Source: Blasia pusilla
Lineage: Eukaryota > Marchantiophyta > Marchantiopsida > Blasiales
Direction of reading: 5' to 3'
Assembly: GCA_050084515.1 (NCBI GenBank)
Contig: CM114273.1
Coordinates: 16,120,001-16,184,000 of the forward strand
DNA length: 64,000 nucleotides
Position 1 is the stretch's first letter. The number at the start of each line of letters is the position of its first letter. This document shows positions 56,221 through 64,000 of the stretch, piece by piece. The position numbers were made by a program, and so were the translations under genes. The notes below the pieces were generated by a model. It was given only the letters and a program-made list of their open reading frames with translations. It had not been told where the DNA came from and ran no database searches.

Positions 56221-57480
56221 CCGCAAATTAAGTTAGAGTAGGATCCAGAACTTGGTTAGAACAGGACTAGTGGAGATGTCGCATGGGGAGTATGCATCTG
56301 CCACTATCATGCCTGCCAAGAAGGATGTGCATGGCAACTAGACGGATAGGCGGATGTGCGAGGATTACCGGCCTATCAATCGGCAGACAAAGTCTGATAG
56401 GTATGCGATGCCCACTTCTGAGGAGATCTTTGATGCGATTGGTCATGCAAAGGTCTTTAGTTTATTGGATTTGCAAGCCGGATACCATCAACTGCCTATC
56501 AGATTGGAGGCCAGGCAAAAGACGGCATTCTGTGGCATCGATCCTCACGGGAAGCATTATTTGTACCAGTGGCGGTTCTTACCATTTGGGTTAAAGAACG
56601 TGTCATGACCATACGGATTATGTCGTAGAGTATGGTGTGCTAGTAGAGGCCATACCTTATATAGGGTCGTAATGTCTAGGTAGAGATGCGGTTTCATACA
56701 TAGGGTTGGGGGTTACTCAGTTGAGGGTGACTTTTCCAGTAGGGCCCGCTCTTAGGTTGGAGGATATAGTATGGAGTGCACTCAAAGAACAGTTAGTTCT
56801 TTGAGTTGAGCCTATTGCGTTGGGAGTTAGCCTTGGTAGTGAGTAGAGCTCTTGGCTATGGTGGTTCCCGCAAGGTTCGACCTGGATTCTCCCATCATGG
56901 AGTGGGTTTGGCTCGATTGTATGTGATTCAATACGTGTTTTATGATAGTAGGTCTTTCACGGATTTCACTTGTGGTACACTTGTGTTTGTGTAAGCTCTC
57001 GTCTATGTTATGTATGTATGTGAGTATGGTATGTCACCGATGTATGTTGTATGACGATGTGGATTCGCACGACAAACGCCCCAGCTGAGTTTCAGAGGGT
57101 CATGGATAAGATCTTGGCAGGTCTGGATTTTGTTAGGTGTTATATTGATGACATCGTAGTCTTTAGTGCCACGGTTGAAGAGCATGAGCGACATCTAGAC
57201 AAGGTGTTAGGACGATTCTAGTTACATGGGCTGAAGCTACATCTAGGCAAGTGCAATTTCTTCTACGACCATTATGAGTACTTGGGTCATACGATATACC
57301 CATGTGGCCTTGGTGTTCAGCATACAAAGGTAGAGGCTATTTCACGCATTCCACGTCCTACAGATGTGAGCCGCGTTCGTGCATTCATGAGATTGGAAAA
57401 CTTTTATCGGCGGTACGTCAAGGGATTCAGTTTGATTGCGAAGCCACTGACCTTGCTGAGCAAGGTGGATCATGAGTGGC
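56221..57480 (+). pseudogene. Ty3 reverse transcriptase in block 2, split by a solo LTR
   Basis: Starts within RT at the position equivalent to 18534 of copy i: MPAKKD, then MCEDYRPINRQTKSDRYAMP (56354-56413), FSLLDLQAGYHQLPIRLEAR, FLPFGLKN. A solo LTR (56601-57074) interrupts the AAG AAC GCC codons. RT resumes with APAEFQRVMDKILAGLDFV, then CYIDDIVVFS (about 57135-57165, catalytic box), YLGHTIYPCGLGV. Stops are at 56339 and 57221. Confidence 0.88.
56597..57078 (+). mobile_element. Solo LTR inserted in RT
   Basis: 56601-57074, 474 bp, TGTCATGACC to GATTCGCACGACA, flanked by AACG (56597-56600 and 57075-57078). Removing it with one AACG restores the codons for LKNAPAEF. Its last ~45 bases resemble the end of the block 1/2 LTR, so it belongs to a related family. 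Confidence 0.85.
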
Positions 57481-59745
57481 ACTAAGGGGATGAGCAGGAG
57501 CGAGCATTTCAACTACTCAAGGACAGATTGATGTTCGCGCCCATCTTGAAGAGACGGATCAGGGGGCGTCCTTTCTAGTTGCACATAGATTGGAGTATGT
57601 TGGGGCTTGGAGCAGTGCTCGCCCAACATGATGATGAGGGTAGAGAGTTTGTGGTGGCTTACGCTAGCCGTTCAAACAATGTTGTAGAGATGAAGTACAA
57701 CTTGTATGAGGGTGAGTGGTTGGCTGCGGTATGGGCTGTCGCACATTTTAGGTGTTACTTATTCGACAACCCCTTTACCATCATCACTGATTATCAATCA
57801 CTAAAGTGGTTGATGGAGTCCGACAAGCTTACAGGGAAGCTTGCGAGATGGGCTCTGTTATTGCAGGAGTACGATTTTTAGGTGGTACATAGATGTAGGA
57901 CGCTCAACCAGGATGCAGATGGGCTGAGTCGTAACCCATGCCCGAGTCAGCGAGATGCGATTGGAGCTCGATGGCATGGAGAGAGTGATGAAGAGTCAGT
58001 GCCAGGATGACATGCGTCAATCTATTTAGGCTTCTTGGCTATGGAGAGCCAAAGAGTGGAGACTTTGATAGCGAGGTCAGATGGAGAGTCCTTGGATCCC
58101 GAGGCCAATGAAGAGACGACAAATGGCTGAGATATTCACGATGATGGAGTAGTCTTGGAGTATCTACTTACTAGCAGCGTTGAGAGCACAATGGGTGCTA
58201 GAGAGCGGGATCGGGTCCTACAACGGGCCAGACGGTTCTGCTGGGAGGGGACACATGTGTTGCGAGTGTGGGAGGATGGTAGAGTGCGTGTAGTGCCTCA
58301 TCCTTCGCAGAGAGCACGTTTGGTGCATCATGCCCACGAGGAGTTGGGTCATTTTGGAGTGAAGCGGACATATAGCTTGCTCCAGATTAAGTATTGGTGG
58401 CGAGGCATGCAGACTGAAATTCAGCAGTTTGTTGTCAGATGCATGGTGTGTGATCGAGTCCGAGCATCGTTCAATGCTCCAACTCCACAATTGCATCCAC
58501 TTTCGATCATGGGTTTAGGTTATAGATGGAGTTTGGATTTTGTAGGACATTTGCCTTTGATGGAGCGCCATAGTCGTTATGTGTTGGTGATGGTCGAGCA
58601 CTTCTCGAAGTGGATAGAGTTGGTTGCATTGCCTGACAAAGCGAGTGAGGGAGTAGTGTATGCCTTCCTAGAATAAGTTCTGAGTCATTATGGCGCACCA
58701 GCTGAGGTGTTGACAAACCAAGGTACAGCGTTCGGCAGGGAGTTTCAGGCCTTGTGTGATCAGGCACTGATTGACCATCGCACTACTTCGCAAGATCATC
58801 CTGAGGCGGATAGACTAGCGGAGCGGGTTGTGCAGACGGTGAAGAGAGGACTATGCAAGTATGGCTTGCAGAGAGGTCACCTAGGAGATTGGGACCTTCA
58901 GTTGCCGTGGTTGGCGATGGGATAAAAATTCAACATGCAGGCATCCTTAGCGTCTTTCTCACCGTACTTGTTGCTTTATGGCCGTGAGCCAGATTTACCT
59001 GTGGCCATTCGTCGAGATGTTGGTGAGATGTTCAACCTTGATGACCCAGATGTATGGATGTGAGCATGTTCTCAGAGGGCTGAGTTATTTCGGAGAGTGA
59101 TGCCCATAGCATTTGAGAACTTGGAGATTGCGCAACATCGGGATACGTTGAGGTTTGCGACTATTCGGGGAGGTGGTTATTGACCTACTATCCAGAGGTT
59201 TCATCAAGGAGACTATGTCTACTTGTAGCAGACGGCACCCACGACGTTGGATGTGACTGTAGGACGCACCATCTTGAGAGTGCGTGAGGTTTTTCCATCC
59301 GGTGTTCTCTTATTGGAGGAACGCGATGGTATGGTTTGGAAGGACCATGTGCGTAATTGTGCACCATGTCATCTTCCGAACATTGACGGTACAGTTGATC
59401 CGAGCTTAGTAATAGTTTCTGCAGGCTTGCGGTGTATGTTGTGTGGTTGTGCCCGTGGTGTAGCCACTATGCTAGTCTATGATGGGTGTTCAAGAGGATG
59501 ACATACGACATGTTTAGCTCTATCTCTCACTAGGGTTCCTTAGGGACGATGGATGTGTCCCAGATGTACATAGAGTAGGTAGTTCTACATTTTGACTTGT
59601 GTCTATGACATGGATGAGAAGAAGTCAAATAACGATGGGGCCACATGAGCACCCGGCCTTCTTGCTCTTAGCGTCCGAGAGATGTATGTCATGGTAGGTA
59701 GGGAAAGATGGCTATTTGGAGTTAAAGGGACCTAACCACCAGCTA
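57481..59745 (+). pseudogene. Ty3 RNase H and integrase with C-terminal PHD finger
   Basis: RNase H: DWSMLGLGAVLAQHDDEGRE (57585), YNLYEGEWLAAVWAVAHFRC, ITDYQSLKWLM. Integrase from about 58155: zinc domain HHAHEELGHFGVKRTYSLLQ ... CMVCDR (58325-58455), LDFVGHLP (first Asp, about 58535), EVLTNQGTAFGREF (58705; Asn instead of the second Asp), LAERVV (58819, Glu). Then AFENLEIAQHRD, GRTILRVREVFPSGVLLLEE, NCAPCHLPNIDGTVDPS and the PHD finger. Stops are at 58674, 58923, 59060 and 59181. Confidence 0.88.
59433..59570 (+). pseudogene. PHD finger at the integrase C-terminus, block 2
   Basis: CMLCGCARGVATMLVYDGCS, RG, stop, HTTCLALSLTRVP, stop, GRWMCPRC. Same C4HC3 layout as 28096-28232; here the third Cys is Tyr. 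It is in frame with the integrase tail, so it was part of the polyprotein. Confidence 0.85.
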
Positions 59746-59754
59746 GGGGGGCCA

Positions 59755-60522
59755 TTGGAGATATTTTGGTACTTCTTGTCTCGTTGTTTGGATGCCATGA
59801 GTAAGCATGGGATCGTGCGTATTTGAGTGTGTGTGTTCGGTGACAGCAATGTATATTGTGTAGTAATGTGTATGCACACGACAACTGACACGTCTTTTAG
59901 GATAGATCGGTGAGATCTAGTAGAGTGCCTTCGTGAGTTATGGATTACATGCTCAATAGGTCTAGGATGACCTGTTGAGGCCCCGGGAAACTTGAGAGAG
60001 CAGGTTTTCCCTTCGTTTCGGCTCATTTGGAGCCATATTAAGGAACCTACTATTTTAGGTAAGTGCCATTTTGAGTATGTGATCAACTTTCTATTTTTTG
60101 TAATTGGCCCTTGATCTCTTACATCAAGTTAAGAGCCAAGGAGGTGACTTGGGAGCATAGGTTACCATGGAGGGAGTTTGGGAGAGGGGAGGGTTATATC
60201 TCAAGGAGAGAGAGCTTGAGAGCTCATTCTCTCTTTGTTGAACCTCTTGGCATGAGGCGGCGGACCTATGGTCTTGCTTGCCTTGTGTGTGTAATCCAAG
60301 CCTCTCATTAGGAGAGTGGGTTTGGTTTGACATAGAGAGAGACATGTGAGAGTGCACACATGTGAGAACTATGGTGTTGTGAGAGAGATTGGATCTTATT
60401 TAGGGTATTGCAACTAGGGTATTGCTTATTATAGGGTATCTACCATTCCATGAGTTAGTATGGGATCGTGCGTGTTTGTGTGTGTTCGATGACAGCGATG
60501 TATGTTGTGTATGCGCACGATA
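59755..60522 (+). repeat. Segments X-Y-X' at the 3' end of block 2
   Basis: X 59755-59883 follows the polypurine tract CTAGGGGGGCCA. Y is 59886-60401, X' 60402-60522. Same order as in block 1. Confidence 0.75.
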
Positions 60523-60526
60523 TCAT

Positions 60527-60860
60527 TGTTTTCCTGATAATAGATATTCACATTAGAAATAATCAATAAGTCACAATGGAGTGCAACAAATGGTAGTTGA
60601 TGGAAATTATCATCATTGAACCATGCACTCGATTTTGGTCGTTGAGATGCGTCAGAAACTACATTTACCTTGATAGTGGAAACCTCTCCAAATAGCCTCC
60701 TAAGGGATAGGAGGTTGAACAATTCAAGATCATTACAATGGATACAAATTAGTGTGATATCCGAGTTAGTGAAGTCCATAGTCTCATCTTCTAATATGAA
60801 GCAAAGACCCTGACATTCATCAATCTGAGACCGACTAGGAATGGTAGATCTTATGGACAT
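60527..60860 (-). pseudogene. PIF1-type helicase, part upstream of the block 2 insertion
   Basis: Minus-strand reading: LRRLFGEVSTIKVNVVSDAS, then AWFNDDNFHQLPFVALH and LLIISNVNI, which fits the PIF1-like helicase domain just before the LVNGAxG motif. The remaining C-terminus lies on the other side of block 2 at 41494-41848. No N-terminal helicase motifs were found further up. Confidence 0.65.
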
Positions 60861-63800
60861 TAGGAATTGGTGTTAAGAGGGATCATTAATATACCTAACA
60901 ATATTACCAACTACATTTGATGAGCTTTCAAATACCAAATGGTTATAGATAGGTCAATTTCATTTATTGTTATATAAATGAATCCATCTACTACTTGGAA
61001 GGAAGGACGTCCTTATGGAGTGTGCATACCTTTTCCACTTAAGACTACATGATTTTCTCCATAACTTCATTCTCAATAGATCTAGAATACATGGATAAGT
61101 TCTTCATCGTGTAATTCACTATGAATTGCAAGGATGAGGCGACTGACACAATTATATTATTCTTGGGTGTGATGAGCAATCTGTTGAAACACTAACTAGT
61201 AGGATATCATCATATGTTCTTGCCATGTATAATTACCAAAAACATATTGTTTTTTTTATTGAAGTTAAATCAGATAGGCTACTACATGATTATGTTAATC
61301 ATAAATAGACGTAGGTGTGAAAATCATAAGCTTGCTCTAAGCTAGACATGAGTATTACCCAAAAAAAATTGCATGCTTGGATTTCCAAAAAAGCCAAACA
61401 TGAGACTTGAACCTATGATAGATACTCTAAAAATTAAGTAGATATATTTAGACCATGTTGGGAAAATGTGAATATCATTCTATATCATCCTCTCATTCCT
61501 CTTGGAAGGTCATAAGAATATGAAAATGGTCACCAATGATGATTGGTCATTTTACAATTTTTAATATTCCTTAGATTTGAACCTTTAAGGAAACCAAATA
61601 TTAACATTGAAACAACAAAACAAGTAGGCCTTGAAGAACTTGATGAAATTGAATTCACACTCATCTCTGGAGGAGTATTGCAGTATTGTATATCTACAAT
61701 AGCTAGAGATTGTCTTATCATATTTTATGATTCTAATTATAACCAAACATGCTAGTGTTATTTATATTGACTCTAACCCACCCTCATAAAGGACTCATAT
61801 TTACAAAAGATCATCCATTGTATGCCTCCATCTCATACAACACCCTCAAATTCATTTTGTGTCAAAAGCCTTAATCATGATCTGAAATCGAAGTCCATGC
61901 ATCATATTTGAATATGTAGCCAATATAGATATGTTTGGTTCTTCGCCAATTTACATTCCCACACTATGTTCTAATATTGACTCATCATGTAATGTAATGT
62001 AATTAAATTTTCACCTCAACTTTTGACGTTTTATTAAATTAACCTATATTAGATCACTTACAAAAAGACAATATCAATATTCAACACAACGATAAATTGT
62101 CTATACTAGTCTATAAATTGTCTATAAATTGTCCATACTAGATATGTATAACTACTACAAAACTTTATAGATGCGAAATAGTCTTTGGTCCCTTATAAGC
62201 ATCATATTTTGCTTTTATTTTACTCAATTCATTCATAATCCTGTGCATATTCACTCTACAAAGTTGATAAATGCCAAATGGTCAATTATACACTTGGACA
62301 AGCAACTAAAACATGCTATTACATAGAATTTCCCTTCATAGTGAGCTACAAGAGTTAAGACTTGCATGTAGTTTTATGTAGACTCATCAATAGCCAATAT
62401 CAAAGATGGTACTCTTCACTCTTCTTTGTAGATTGTCATATTAATTTTTTTTTCCAATTGTAGTAATGTTATTTGTAGTAACTTTCCTATTTTGTTCTTT
62501 GTAGTGGATTAGCCATTGTGCTTTGCCATGGAGATATGTATAGGTGTTGAAACGTGGATCTCATAGCATGAGTTCTTAACTTTATAATTTTTTTTAAGTT
62601 TCACGACTAAAACATTTCCATTGCAAATTCACATTCCTCATTGTTGAATATTCTTCCTCATTGCAATACATTCTTCTTATCCATGAGACTATGACATGTC
62701 TCCATAATTACACAAGAGTTCCACATAGTATTATCCCACCACAAATACTCCATAATTTGCTACATAATAATAATACCATACTTTTTTAGTTTAGTAGTTT
62801 AGTCTTTGTTTAAATGGACGATTCTTTGTCCATCAAACACCTTCATTTATGCACATTTGTTATCCTATCTGGCACAGTCATTGCTCCATGTGCATGTGTT
62901 ATTATTTTAACAAGGATAGAAAATTTCAATTTTGGAACCGATTTTTTTTTTTTTTTTCGTTTCGATCAAACATCACAAGAAAAAAATTAGGACAATTTGA
63001 TCGTTTCATCATTCTAGCTCCATATCATGGAAATTAATTAATTAATTAGCTATATTATTATTAGAGACATTCATCTCGAGGTGCTAAACTCAAAGGTTCA
63101 TACTTGAAAATTTTGACCAACGTGAGCTTGCCATTTGTCTTGATGTATCGAAGATCACTCACATATCAATTTCGGGGGTCAATTGAGTTTTTTTAGGATA
63201 CCAAAAAATAATTGAAACTCATCATTTCTAACTTATGCATTGCACATCATTGGCTAGTTAGAATTTACTCGTAATTTTGTTGCCCATGTGATGCACTGGG
63301 TGAGATGATTGGGAATGAAAAGATTCATATATGTAGGATGATGATGTGAAATAAGCGGGCACACGGTGAATCAAGTTCAATCTTCAAAAAGATGACAAAA
63401 AATAAAGAAAGATATATGTCTAACTTGGCTCAAGACAAATTTTCATATATTTTCCTTCGTTAATTATGGAAGAAAATAATTTATCCCTTTTCCAATCCCC
63501 ATCAATAAAGAAGTAAAAGAAAATCACTTATTTTGATTTTTTTCCAAAAGGAGGGATTAATTTTTTCTCCCAATCTAACTTGCAAATTAAAAATAATATG
63601 TCTTCCATTATTTTGAAGAATAAATCTTGTCCCATTAGTGTCCTATTATCCTGTTCATTTTTTCCCAAAAGGAAAATTATTCAAAATTAAACTTCTTTTT
63701 TTTTCATAATTTTGTTGGCATGAACCTGATTTTAAAAAAAAATTTCAAATGAGAAAAGATAATAAAAATGAAAGGGACTCTAGAAGATTTCATGGGGAAA

Positions 63801-64000
63801 GATGTTTGCATTGAGTTAATTATGATTAATTACAACTTCTACAAGTTCTCGTTATTTTTGTCATCTAGACTATCCATATGTCATATACACGTGTATGTTA
63901 ATTATTTTTTTCCCACCCGTGGAAAAGAAAATAATTAACTTATAATTATGCACACAATAACTAATATAAATTAAAAATAAGTAAAAAGAATTATTAATTA
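60861..64000. other. AT-rich sequence without a supportable gene
   Basis: Frames are at most ~70 codons and show no motif. Homopolymer A and T runs are frequent (for example 62940-62960). Possibly old transposon remains. Confidence 0.45.

Larger units (their letters stand above)
41849..60526 (+). mobile_element. Composite LTR element, block 2
   Basis: 41853-60522 starts TGTCACGTTTC and ends GCGCACGATA, flanked by TCAT at 41849-41852 and 60523-60526. Order: Y, leader Z, complete MULE-like transposon B, Ty3 RT, RNase H, integrase and PHD finger, polypurine tract, X, Y, X'. It lacks a gag or protease region: leader Z and RT are separated only by transposon B and its 10-bp duplication, so the retroelement was already deleted when B inserted. 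It sits inside a PIF1-like helicase. Confidence 0.85.

Noticed and set aside
60861-64000. Possible continuation of the helicase or a Helitron Rep domain
   Set aside because: I found no readable motif on the minus strand beyond 60860; the sequence is too AT-rich and interrupted.

Overview
This is nuclear DNA of a land plant. Three things show it: an intact intron-containing gene for a plastid NusG-like protein (PTAC13 type), Ty3 chromovirus and Ty1/copia retrotransposons of plant type, and miniature Helitrons. I cannot name the species; nothing in the window decides between a seed plant and a spore-bearing plant. Most of the 64 kb is nested, decayed mobile DNA.

Layout. 1-2974 holds no gene, but has two miniature Helitrons (1195-1416, 1695-2004). 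2980-29952 is a Ty3 chromovirus with a perfect 5-bp target duplication (TTAGG). It has gag, protease, RT, RNase H, integrase and a chromodomain, all broken. Its 3' LTR is split at 10880/29192 by an 18.3-kb composite element (block 1, 10881-29187, duplication AACA). Block 1 carries a truncated MULE-like DNA transposon (copy A), three partial Ty3 pol copies and a reverse-oriented copia element. 29958-41848 is older host DNA with the PTAC13 gene (34547-37376, minus), several Helitron-like elements, two copies of a LINE-tail-like repeat, and the C-terminal end of a PIF1-type helicase. 41853-60522 is a second composite element (block 2, duplication TCAT), inserted inside that helicase; the upstream part of the helicase lies at 60527-60860. 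60861-64000 is AT-rich and without a gene I can support.

The most interesting system is the 12.4-kb MULE-like transposon in block 2 (copy B, 43798-56210). It has purine-rich terminal inverted repeats and a 10-bp target duplication (ATATTGAGTG). It carries two divergent genes. The minus-strand gene encodes a transposase-like protein with an N-terminal Cys cluster, a MULE-like core and a C-terminal SWIM zinc finger. The plus-strand gene encodes an N-terminal coiled coil, a ParB-like domain (GNHR motif), a long helical/basic linker and a degenerate beta-class amino-methyltransferase domain. ParB plus methyltransferase is an arrangement I know from phages and bacterial mobile elements, not from a plant transposon. 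The introns, the shared promoter region and the 3' flank of these genes are filled with many copies of a 28-bp palindrome (GCAACCCGTCGG, 2-4 bases, CCGACGGGTTGC), spaced at about 62-67 bp, and absent from the exons. One intron folds into a nearly 300-bp palindrome. Both copies are dead: A is truncated, and B has four nonsense codons in the methyltransferase gene plus frameshifts and stops in the transposase.

A second point is that the Ty3 family inside both blocks ends its integrase with a PHD finger instead of a chromodomain. The same DNA transposon sits in the corresponding place of both composite elements, so it was either carried along by retrotransposition or block duplication, or it inserted twice.
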